From Spirochaetaceae bacterium (lineage in GTDB: Bacteria > Spirochaetota > Spirochaetia > Treponematales > Breznakiellaceae): a DNA stretch of 11,816 nucleotides. The notes beneath the pieces were generated by a model that was given only the letters and a program-made list of their open reading frames with translations, did not search any database and was not told where the DNA came from. Shown one piece after another: positions 1-6,089 of this stretch (its first letter is position 1; each line of letters begins with the position of its first letter). The DNA lies in the NCBI GenBank assembly GCA_031273985.1, contig JAISQV010000210.1, forward strand, positions 1 to 11,816, read 5' to 3'. The translations under genes and the position numbers were made by a program.

Positions 1-5
1 TTGCT

Positions 6-71
6 GCTGAAGCCGCAAGCGGCTTCAGCTTGGGAGTTTGCTTCACCGCCTATGGCGGTTCCGCAAACTCC
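6..71. repeat. Two adjacent compact hairpins at the window edge
   Basis: Two inverted repeats sit side by side. The first is perfect: an 11-base arm at 6-16 (GCTGAAGCCGC) faces its complement at 19-29, leaving only two central bases. The second is nested: an outer 9-bp stem pairs 33-41 (GGAGTTTGC) with 63-71, then a symmetric 3+3-base internal bulge, then an inner 6-bp stem pairing 45-50 (ACCGCC) with 54-59 around a TAT loop. Neither is followed by a T-run on the + strand, so neither looks like an intrinsic terminator. They may belong to the same composite repeat as the element at 82-184 or be the tail of an upstream gene's 3' region; the window edge prevents deciding. The short ORFs here show no coding signature. 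Confidence 0.7.
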
Positions 72-81
72 AGCGAGGAAT

Positions 82-184
82 CACGGGGCGTTGCGGGGTG
101 CCCCCGCATTGGGGGTAGCCGGAGACCCCGGACCCGCGAAGCGGGGAGGAGGCTCCGGCGCAGGGGGCTCGGCCCCCTCTTAAT
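82..184 (+). repeat. Structured dispersed repeat, copy 1 (inverted partner at 5564-5665)
   Basis: This ~103-bp GC-rich stretch recurs almost base for base, in inverted orientation, at 5564-5665. It is built from hairpins: CCCCC at 101-105 with GGGGG at 111-115; an outer stem GCCGGAG at 118-124 with CTCCGGC at 153-159, enclosing CCCGC-GAA-GCGGG at 133-145; and AGGGGGC at 162-168 with GCCCCCT at 172-178 around a TCG loop. The few differences between copies fall mostly in or beside the first hairpin, whose stem still forms in both. Conservation of fold suggests a structured intergenic element (REP-like or a non-autonomous mobile unit) rather than a chance duplication. I cannot name the family. 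Confidence 0.85.
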
Positions 185-206
185 AATGAGAAAATCCTTA
201 AATTTC

Positions 207-236
207 ATGGCAAAATTGTGTATCTTCGTGTATAAT
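207..236 (+). promoter_or_regulatory. Sigma70-type promoter for the glycoside hydrolase-ppx-ppk1 operon
   Basis: A perfect -10 box TATAAT lies at 231-236. With an 18-bp spacer there is a partial -35 box ATGGCA at 207-212 (4 of 6 consensus bases). Transcription would begin near 242-244, giving a leader of about 33 nt before the GTG at 277. The local sequence is clearly AT-richer than the repeat before it and the gene after it. No operator-like palindrome overlaps the boxes. Confidence 0.6.
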
Positions 237-265
237 AAAACAGACCTTGCTGCACCGCCGGGCTT

Positions 266-271
266 AAGGAG
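266..271 (+). promoter_or_regulatory. Ribosome binding site that selects the GTG start at 277
   Basis: AAGGAG at 266-271 is five bases ahead of GTG 277-279. An ATG overlaps at 275-277 but opens a different, short and non-homologous frame. The Shine-Dalgarno spacing and the 474-residue conserved protein both favour the GTG. Confidence 0.75.
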
Positions 272-276
272 CATAT

Positions 277-1701
277 GTGGTACGACGTGATTTCCCCAAG
301 ATTCACTTCTATGATCAGGACTTTGTGGATATTTACGATAAGACTTGGGCATGGATTCAGGACTGCTGGAACACGGGGAGTGAGAAGAGCGTCATTGAGG
401 GCCGGTTTTTTTCCTATCCGGGGAGCCCGGTCCTGCATCAGGCGGATGCGGTTTTTTCGTCCTTTTTTCTGGTCTACTCGAACCGGATCTACCAGGCCCA
501 CCCGACGCTGGATATTTTTTATGAGCGCCAGGAGCCCGACGGGGCGATACGTTCGGCCTACGATATAGAGACGGGGCGCCCCGTGACGGGGCCGGAGAAT
601 CCGGAGGGGCTCGCGCTGCCCCTTTTTTCCTGGGCGGAGTATAATCTTTACCACAAGACGGCGAACAAGAAGCGGGTGAAGGATGTCATCCCCATTCTGC
701 AGAAGTATATTAACTGGATAGACGCTTCTTTTAAGCAGCCCAACGGGCTTTACCGGGTTCCGCTTTCCGCCACGGGGATGGTGAGTCCCGCGCGGGAGGC
801 GGCGGCCTATCCGGTGGATTTTAATGCGGTGATGGCCGTGAATGTGCTGTACCTTTCAGCCCTGGCGGATATTCTGAACGATAAGGAGGCAAGTTTTCAG
901 TACAAGAAACAGTATTTCTCCCTTAAAACAAGAATCAATGATTTTATGTGGGACAACGAAGACGGTTTTTACTACGATATTGACGAGCATGAACAGAAGA
1001 TTAAGGTGAAGACCCTGGCGGGATACTGGGTGCTGCTGGCGGAGATTCCCAATGACGACAAGGCGGAGCGGCTCATTCAGAAGCTCCAGGACCCCGCGCT
1101 GTTCGGCTCCCCCCATCCCTTTCCTTCCATGGCGGTGAACGAGCCGGCCTTCTGTGAGGAGGGCAGCGGCTTTCAGGGTTCCGTCTATCCCCATCTTACG
1201 TTCATGGTGATAAAGGGGCTGGAGCGCTACCAGCGCTGGGATTTTGCCCGGGAGTGCGCCACGAGGCACCTCTACTTTGTGCTGGATTCGATGAGCCCCG
1301 ACGGGAACCACCACAAGGGCAACCTCTGGGAGGCTTACCTGCCCCTGCGGGAGGGCCCCGCCCAGTGGCCGGATCATCCGGGCTACCCCCGGCCCCAGTA
1401 CCTTACCTACGACGCCCTTTCCACGATCAGCCTTACGATAGAAAATGTGGTGGGCCTCTTTATATCCCTGCCCCGGAAGACTGTGGACTGGATCATTCCC
1501 AATCTTGAAATAATGGGGATAGAGAATCTGTCGCTTAAAAAGAATATGATCACGATTCTTTCCAACCGGAGCGGCAGGGGCTGGGAGATACACATGGAAA
1601 GTGAAAAGCTTTATTATTTTACGATTAATATTTTGGGAAAAAAGAAGAAGACCCTGCCGATCCCTTCGGGAAAGTGTTCCATGTTGATAGATAAACTGTA
1701 A
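277..1701 (+). CDS. Trehalase/GH63-like glycoside hydrolase (alpha/alpha-barrel), cytoplasmic
   Basis: This 474-residue protein has no signal peptide or membrane segment, so it should act in the cytoplasm. Repeated aromatic-rich helical segments resemble the six-hairpin (alpha/alpha)6 barrel of GH37 trehalases, GH63 glucosidases and mannosylglycerate-hydrolase-like enzymes. Around residues 49-63 there is an SPVLHQADAVF segment at the position of the family's first conserved helix. Residues 178-183 (YPVDFN) lie in the usual acid-bearing region, and NLWEAYLP at 349-356 matches the family's WE-x-Y pattern, making Glu352 the likely catalytic base (inference). The acid is less certain; Asp181 is a candidate. 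The substrate cannot be told from sequence: trehalose, glucosyl- or mannosylglycerate, or a short alpha-glucan are possible. The GTG start is set by AAGGAG at 266-271. It is first in an operon, with ppx starting six bases after its stop. The last ~70 residues are Lys/Ile-rich and look like a small beta cap beyond the barrel. Confidence 0.75.
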   Translation: MVRRDFPKIHFYDQDFVDIYDKTWAWIQDCWNTGSEKSVIEGRFFSYPGSPVLHQADAVFSSFFLVYSNRIYQAHPTLDIFYERQEPDGAIRSAYDIETGRPVTGPENPEGLALPLFSWAEYNLYHKTANKKRVKDVIPILQKYINWIDASFKQPNGLYRVPLSATGMVSPAREAAAYPVDFNAVMAVNVLYLSALADILNDKEASFQYKKQYFSLKTRINDFMWDNEDGFYYDIDEHEQKIKVKTLAGYWVLLAEIPNDDKAERLIQKLQDPALFGSPHPFPSMAVNEPAFCEEGSGFQGSVYPHLTFMVIKGLERYQRWDFARECATRHLYFVLDSMSPDGNHHKGNLWEAYLPLREGPAQWPDHPGYPRPQYLTYDALSTISLTIENVVGLFISLPRKTVDWIIPNLEIMGIENLSLKKNMITILSNRSGRGWEIHMESEKLYYFTINILGKKKKTLPIPSGKCSMLIDKL

Positions 1702-1707
1702 GAAACC

Positions 1708-3258
1708 ATGAGCAGCGAGAATCCCTCCGGGCCGGGGCCCGTGGCCATTCTGGAGATAGGCTCCACCGGGATACGGCTTCTTATCGCCGAAATAAGCGCC
1801 GGGCGGAAGTGGAAGGTGCTGGATCAGGCGGGGCGGCCCGTGGCCCTGGGAAAGGATGTGTTTACCTCCGGGGAGGTCTCCCGGGAATCGCTTCTGGAAT
1901 GCCTTCTGGTGCTCCGCAACTACCAGGAGCTCATAGCCACCTGGGGCATCAGGGAAGAGAATGTGCGGGTCATTGCCACGAGCGCCGTCCGGGCCGCCCG
2001 TAACCGGGACATATTTGTGGACCGCGTGCGGCACGAGACGGGGTTCCTCCTGAATATTGTGGAGGGGCTTGAGGAGAACCGCCTCATGTACCTGGCGGTG
2101 CGTTATGCCCTTAAAAACGATCTTCCCCTGTTCCGCCGGGGAAACGCCATGATCATAGACGTGGGCGGCGGCTCTACGGAGATCATGCTGCTCCGCCGGG
2201 GCAAGATGGTGTCCGCCCACAGTCTCAGGCTGGGGACCATACGCATAGGCCAGCAGTTCCGGCTTACCGCCGACGCTCTCAAGTCCAGGGCGCGTTACCT
2301 CAAGGACAGTGTGCGGAACACTGTGGAATTTCTCAGCGCGGAGATGGACCTTTCCAGGGTGAGCGTCGTGGTCATTGCCGGGTCCGATGCGCGCTTTCTT
2401 GCCGCCCGGCGGGGGAAGGAGCTCAACCGCGACTGCTGGACCCTGGAGCGGGAAGATTATCTGCGCTTTGTGGAGGAGATCCGGGACTACAGTCCCGAGG
2501 ACTGTGTGCGGAATTTGCAGATTCCCTACGCGGACGCCGACGGTTTTGTTCCGGGGAATCTTGTGTACCGCTTCTTTCTGGAACGGACCAGCGCCTCCTC
2601 CGTGGCGGTGCCGAATCTGTCTATCCGGGAGGGGCTGATCATCGATATGGCCCAGGGGGTTGACCCGGAGCTGGAGGAAGATTTTTTTTCCCAGATCATA
2701 GCCTCCGCGGTGAACCTGGGGCGGAAGTACCGCTTTGACGAGGCCCACAATCTCCACGTAGCAATGCTGTGCATGGCCCTCTTCGACGCGCTGGCAAAGG
2801 AGCACGGCATGAACCGCCGGGAGCGGATGATGCTGGAGGCCGCCGCCTCGATTCACGACATCGGTTCCTTTATCAAGGGATCGGGGCACCACCGGCACGG
2901 TCAGTACATCGTGGTCAATTCCGAGATCTTCGGCCTGCACCGGGAAGAGCTGGAGATCATAGGCAATGTGATCCGCTACCACCGGGGCAGCCCGCCTTCG
3001 GAGTCGGACATAAACTACATAGCCCTGGACAGGGAAGACAGGATTCTGGTGCTCAAGATGGCGTCCCTCCTGCGCCTGGCCGACGCGCTTGACCGGGGCC
3101 ACACCCAGCACATACAGAGTATCCGGGTGGAGCGCCGGAACAAGACGATCCTGATTCACACCGAGGGGAATCTGGACCTCAGCTCCGAGCGCCTGGGGCT
3201 TGCGGAAAAGGCGGATGTGTTTCAAGATGTTTTCGGCTATACGGTAATATTGGTATAG
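1708..3258 (+). CDS. ppx: Exopolyphosphatase, Ppx/GppA family with C-terminal HD domain
   Basis: The 516-residue length matches full-length E. coli-type Ppx (about 513). The N-terminal half is an actin-like ASKHA phosphatase: the first phosphate loop is EIGSTGIRLLI at residues 16-26, a Glu pair at 122-123 (EENRLMYL) corresponds to the catalytic Glu region, and the second phosphate loop is DVGGGSTE at 151-158. The C-terminal third carries an HD-type helical domain with His383-Asp384 (HDIG) and later His-rich segments (GHHRHGQY). Ppx removes terminal phosphates from polyphosphate; GppA relatives also hydrolyse pppGpp, and sequence alone does not exclude that. The neighbouring ppk1, 15 bases downstream, favours the polyphosphate role. 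The start has no strong Shine-Dalgarno and lies six bases after the hydrolase stop, so translational coupling is likely. Oddity: the first loop has Glu and Thr where the family usually has Asp and Asn (D-x-G-S-N). Confidence 0.9.
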   Translation: MSSENPSGPGPVAILEIGSTGIRLLIAEISAGRKWKVLDQAGRPVALGKDVFTSGEVSRESLLECLLVLRNYQELIATWGIREENVRVIATSAVRAARNRDIFVDRVRHETGFLLNIVEGLEENRLMYLAVRYALKNDLPLFRRGNAMIIDVGGGSTEIMLLRRGKMVSAHSLRLGTIRIGQQFRLTADALKSRARYLKDSVRNTVEFLSAEMDLSRVSVVVIAGSDARFLAARRGKELNRDCWTLEREDYLRFVEEIRDYSPEDCVRNLQIPYADADGFVPGNLVYRFFLERTSASSVAVPNLSIREGLIIDMAQGVDPELEEDFFSQIIASAVNLGRKYRFDEAHNLHVAMLCMALFDALAKEHGMNRRERMMLEAAASIHDIGSFIKGSGHHRHGQYIVVNSEIFGLHREELEIIGNVIRYHRGSPPSESDINYIALDREDRILVLKMASLLRLADALDRGHTQHIQSIRVERRNKTILIHTEGNLDLSSERLGLAEKADVFQDVFGYTVILV

Positions 3259-3273
3259 GCGGCCTGACGCACC

Positions 3274-5544
3274 ATGAACAGTACAAATAATCGTTTCATC
3301 AACCGGGACCTTTCCTGGCTTGATTTCAATGCGCGGGTGCTGGAGCAGGGCCTGGCGCGGGATATGCCCCCGCTGGAACGCTTCCGGTTTATGGCCATTG
3401 TCTCCTCCAATCTGGGCGAATTCTACCGGGTCCGTGTCGCGGCGATGAAGCGGGCCCTGCGCTCCGGCTTGGCCGCCTCGGCGGACCCTGCGGGGCTCAG
3501 TCCCGGCGCCCAGATACAGGAGACCGCCGAAAGGGCCCGCTCCCTCCTGCGGGACCTCTACGGCTGCCTGACGGAGGAAATATTCCCCGCCCTGGCAGCG
3601 GGGGGGCTTGAGCTGGTCCGCCCGGAGCAGTGTTCCCCCGCGGAAACGGATTTTCTGGACGCATACTTCCGGCGGGATATTTTCCCCGTGCTCACCCCCC
3701 TGCGCTTTGACGAGGATTCCGGGGACGGGGAGGAAGGGGTCCTGCAGGCGGTGGACAACCTTTCCATTCATGCGGCCTTCCTCCTGGCCCCCCGGACGGA
3801 GGGCCCCGGCGGGCCGGGCCCCGATGGGCCTGGGGGCGCTGAAGCGGGGGCTTCCGGCGGGCCGGGCTCCGGCGCGGAGGAGGGCGGGCACGTCGCCATC
3901 GTGAGGATTCCCGCCGGCCTCTCCCGCGTGATCAGGCTGCCCGGCGAAAGGCCCGAACGGGCTGAACGGCCTGAGCGGGCCGAAAGGCTCCCGGAACAGG
4001 GGGGCCCCGCGATCCGCTGGGCGCTGCTGGACGATCTGATCCTTTGCCGGGGGGCGCTGCTCTTTTCCGGCTACACTGTCCGGGAAAGCCTCCTCTTCAT
4101 GGTGAACCGGGACGCGGATTTTTCGGTGGACGAGGAGCGGGACGAGGATTTTGTGGAGGCCATGGAGGAGGTCCTGCTCCGCCGGGACAGGTCCCGGGTC
4201 GTGCGCCTGGTCTATGCGGGGGAGAGCCCGCGGCTCACGGCGGAGCTGGCCCGGCGCTTCGCCCTGGAGGAGCATGAGGTGTTCCGGGCGGAGGGCCCCC
4301 TGGACCTGCCCGGCCTCCTCAGCCTGACCCAGACGCCGGGCTTCGATCACCTGCGCCTCAAACCCTGGCCCGTCTACGCCCAGCCGGACTTTTCCGGGGA
4401 AGAGCCGCTGTGGGACCGGATAAAACTGGAGGATGCGCTGCTGCACCTGCCCTACCAGTCTTTCGATCCGGTGCTGCGCTTCTTCGAGGAGGCGGCCCGG
4501 GACCCCCAGGTGATCGCCATAAAAACGGCGCTCTACCGCACCTCCGGGGATTCGCCCATCATCAGCGCCCTGGAGGCGGCGGCCCTCAGCGGGAAGCACG
4601 TTACCGCCCTGGTGGAACTCAAGGCCCGCTTCGACGAGGCCCGCAACATAGCCTGGGCGAATAAGCTCGAAGACGCGGGGGTCATCGTGGTCTACGGCCT
4701 CGCGCGGCTCAAGGTCCACGCCAAGATCAGCCTGGTCGTGCGGCGGGAGGAGGACGGCATACGGCGCTACGTCCACCTTTCCACGGGCAACTACAACGAC
4801 AAGACGGCCCTCTGCTACGAAGACATAGGCCTCTTCACCGCCCATGAAGACATAGCCTCCGACGCAAGCCTGCTCTTCAACATGATCACCGGCTACTCCT
4901 CCCTCAGCGAGACCCGGCGCCTCGTCATCGCCCCCACGGCCCTGAAGCGGCGGCTCCTGGAACTGATCCAGCGGGAAGCGGAGCGTTCCACCAGGGAAAC
5001 GCCGGGGCGCATCATGGCGAAAATGAATTCCCTGGCCGACAGCGATGTCATCGAAGCCCTGTACCGGGCGTCCAGCGCGGGGGTGCGCATCTCCCTCAAC
5101 GTGCGGGGCATCTGTATGCTCGTTCCGGGCGCGCCGGGCCTCTCGGAAAACATAGAAGTGGTGAGCATCGTGGACCGCTACCTGGAACACGCGCGCATAT
5201 TCCTCTTCGCCAACGCCGGCGCGGAGGAAGTGTACCTGTCCAGCGCCGACTGGATGCCCCGGAACCTGGAGCGGCGCGTAGAATTGATGTTCCCTGTGGC
5301 CCGCAAGGAGCTGCGGGACGAGGTGCGGGGCATCCTGGAAGCCTGCTTTCGGGACAACCGCCACTCCTGGAGGCTCGACTCAAAGGGCGTCTGGTCGCGC
5401 CGGCGCCCCGAAGGCGGGGAGGACCCCTTCTCCGCGCAGGAATACTTTCTCGCCCAGGCAGCGGAGGCTGCGGAAAGCCGCCTTCAGGCGGCGCGGCAGG
5501 AATTTGTCGTCCGCCGCCAGTGGAAGGGAGGGGGGGATAAGTAA
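3274..5544 (+). CDS. ppk1: Polyphosphate kinase 1
   Basis: This makes polyphosphate from the gamma-phosphate of ATP, reversibly. The N-terminus NRDLSWLDFNARVL and SSNLGEFYRVRV are the family's opening motifs. The two phospholipase-D-like catalytic domains are intact: Arg422 (LYRTSGDSPI), Arg452 (KARFDEARN), the autophosphorylated His482 (LKVHAKISLVVR), HLSTGNYND, and the second His639 (EHARIFLF). The spacings 422-452-482-639 equal those of E. coli Arg375, Arg405, His435 and His592, so the enzyme should be active. At 756 residues it is longer than E. coli Ppk (688). Part of the excess is a Gly/Pro/Ala-rich stretch at about 172-206 and an ERPERA tandem repeat at 225-242, both before the catalytic core. 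The usual LDEF motif reads LGEF. It is last in the operon, with no clear Shine-Dalgarno, so it is probably translated by coupling with ppx. It ends in DK just before a structured repeat. Confidence 0.96.
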   Translation: MNSTNNRFINRDLSWLDFNARVLEQGLARDMPPLERFRFMAIVSSNLGEFYRVRVAAMKRALRSGLAASADPAGLSPGAQIQETAERARSLLRDLYGCLTEEIFPALAAGGLELVRPEQCSPAETDFLDAYFRRDIFPVLTPLRFDEDSGDGEEGVLQAVDNLSIHAAFLLAPRTEGPGGPGPDGPGGAEAGASGGPGSGAEEGGHVAIVRIPAGLSRVIRLPGERPERAERPERAERLPEQGGPAIRWALLDDLILCRGALLFSGYTVRESLLFMVNRDADFSVDEERDEDFVEAMEEVLLRRDRSRVVRLVYAGESPRLTAELARRFALEEHEVFRAEGPLDLPGLLSLTQTPGFDHLRLKPWPVYAQPDFSGEEPLWDRIKLEDALLHLPYQSFDPVLRFFEEAARDPQVIAIKTALYRTSGDSPIISALEAAALSGKHVTALVELKARFDEARNIAWANKLEDAGVIVVYGLARLKVHAKISLVVRREEDGIRRYVHLSTGNYNDKTALCYEDIGLFTAHEDIASDASLLFNMITGYSSLSETRRLVIAPTALKRRLLELIQREAERSTRETPGRIMAKMNSLADSDVIEALYRASSAGVRISLNVRGICMLVPGAPGLSENIEVVSIVDRYLEHARIFLFANAGAEEVYLSSADWMPRNLERRVELMFPVARKELRDEVRGILEACFRDNRHSWRLDSKGVWSRRRPEGGEDPFSAQEYFLAQAAEAAESRLQAARQEFVVRRQWKGGGDK
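3946..3999 (+). repeat. 18-bp in-frame tandem repeat inside ppk1
   Basis: Three successive 18-base units (3946-3963, 3964-3981, 3982-3999) encode ERPERA, ERPERA and the degenerate ERLPEQ. This charged repeat follows the Gly/Pro-rich insertion of Ppk1. Unit length is a multiple of three, so copy-number change would keep the frame. Confidence 0.8.
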
Positions 5545-5563
5545 TAGGTGAAGAGCGGGGGGA

Positions 5564-5665
5564 ATTAAGAGGGGGCCGAGCCCCCTACGCCGGAGCCTCC
5601 TCCCCGCTTCGCGGGTCCGGGGTCTCCGGCTACCCCCGTGCGGGGACACCCCGCAACGCCCCGTG
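5564..5665 (-). repeat. Structured dispersed repeat, copy 2 (inverted partner of 82-184)
   Basis: Read on the - strand this matches 82-184 along its whole length with only a handful of changes. Its hairpins are kept: AGGGGGC 5570-5576 with GCCCCCT 5580-5586 around CGA, the CCCGC/GCGGG hairpin, the GCCGGAG/CTCCGGC stem, and a C4/G4 stem in place of the C5/G5 stem of copy 1. It begins 20 bp after the ppk1 stop, so on the + strand its first hairpin may serve as a transcript 3' end. However, there is no T-run after it, so it is not a classical intrinsic terminator. Confidence 0.85.
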
Positions 5666-5960
5666 CTCTCTTCCGCGCTAAACTTGACCCACAAATCAAA
5701 TCATGGTTACATATCTTCTAGGAAGAATTTAACCACAATGGGAACTTTTCCGTTATGGAACTTTTCCGTTATGGAACCGAGGAAAAGTAGAGGAAAAGTC
5801 GAAGACACAAAGGAAGAAAGATTACAGAACAAGAAAACCGTTGAAAGACGGTACGGAGGGTTCTTTAGCTTCTTCCTTTGTGCTCTTGGTGTCCTTCGTG
5901 GTTATAAATCTTTATTCGTATCTGCGGGTCAAGTTTGACCCCCCCGGCTCTCTCCCGCGC
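5665..5960. mobile_element. MITE-like snap-back element with terminal inverted repeats
   Basis: An 11-bp perfect inverted repeat, AAACTTGACCC at 5680-5690 and GGGTCAAGTTT at 5926-5936, bounds ~257 bp that are clearly AT-richer than the genes. Just outside, a 14-base near-identical direct repeat (one mismatch) lies at 5665-5678 and 5947-5960. Inside, a second 13-bp inverted repeat pairs 5806-5818 (CACAAAGGAAGAA) with 5870-5882, with a small ACCGT/ACGGT hairpin between. No transposase or convincing ORF is present; the 91-residue frame at 5663-5938 is low-complexity and not family-like. This looks like a non-autonomous element, but the direct repeats do not abut the inverted repeats exactly, so a target-site duplication is only a possibility. 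Confidence 0.5.
5741..5772 (+). repeat. Perfect 16-bp tandem duplication
   Basis: The unit GGAACTTTTCCGTTAT occurs twice without change at 5741-5756 and 5757-5772, followed by GGAACC as the start of a third. The ACTTTTCCG core also appears at 11562-11570 and, inverted, at 8351-8359 and 11647-11655, so it is part of a wider repeat family. Confidence 0.9.
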
Positions 5961-6057
5961 AAGGGATAGAAGCGGAAATCTTTTGTTGCCCTGTATGGGC
6001 AACAAAAATTGGAGCGGATAGCCCGGTCCCCGCCGCTTTGCGGCGGGGATGCGCCCG
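5955..6057 (+). other. Two-hairpin structured intergenic element, possible non-coding RNA
   Basis: Two purine-rich boxes alternate with two perfect hairpins. Box 1 is AGGGATAGAAGCGGAAATC at 5962-5980. Hairpin 1 pairs 5981-5991 (TTTTGTTGCCC) with 5997-6007 around TGTAT. Box 2 is GGAGCGGATAGCCCGG at 6011-6026. Hairpin 2 pairs 6027-6036 (TCCCCGCCGC) with 6040-6049 around TTT. GGG in box 1 can pair with CCC in box 2, and GCGC at 5957-5960 with GCGC at 6051-6054, giving a closed fold with an internal loop rich in AGCGGA on both sides. Similar GGGATAG...AGCGGA...ATAGCCCG intergenic motifs occur in several bacterial groups as far as I remember, but I cannot name or verify one. It ends 32 bp before nat. 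No T-run follows the stems, so terminator function is not supported. Confidence 0.45.
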
Positions 6058-6080
6058 AATTTAAGACTGACCTACTAAAT

Positions 6081-6085
6081 GGAGG
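6081..6085 (+). promoter_or_regulatory. Ribosome binding site that selects the nat start at 6090
   Basis: GGAGG is four bases before ATG 6090. The open frame extends back to a TTG at 6009, but that extension runs through the hairpin element and has no family similarity, so the shorter protein is chosen. I see no convincing promoter between 5940 and 6080. Confidence 0.85.
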
Positions 6086-6089
6086 ATTC

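Noticed and set aside
856..5364. A 1502-codon open frame on the - strand opposite the hydrolase, ppx and ppk1 genes.
   Set aside because: It is in exact codon register with the three sense genes, which all share one frame. It stays open because the sense codons TTA, CTA and TCA are avoided in this GC-rich sequence. It shows no protein-family pattern and the sense strand encodes well-recognised enzymes.
5663..5938. A 91-codon frame in the gap after ppk1.
   Set aside because: It lies wholly inside the inverted-repeat element and has no ribosome site or family resemblance.
5981..6007. Intrinsic terminator at the TTTTGTTGCCC hairpin.
   Set aside because: The stem is followed by A-rich, not T-rich, sequence on both strands, so the required U-tract is missing.
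6009..6089. N-terminal extension of the acetyltransferase from a TTG.
   Set aside because: It translates the hairpin element, lacks a ribosome site, and the ATG at 6090 has GGAGG at proper spacing and gives the usual family length.
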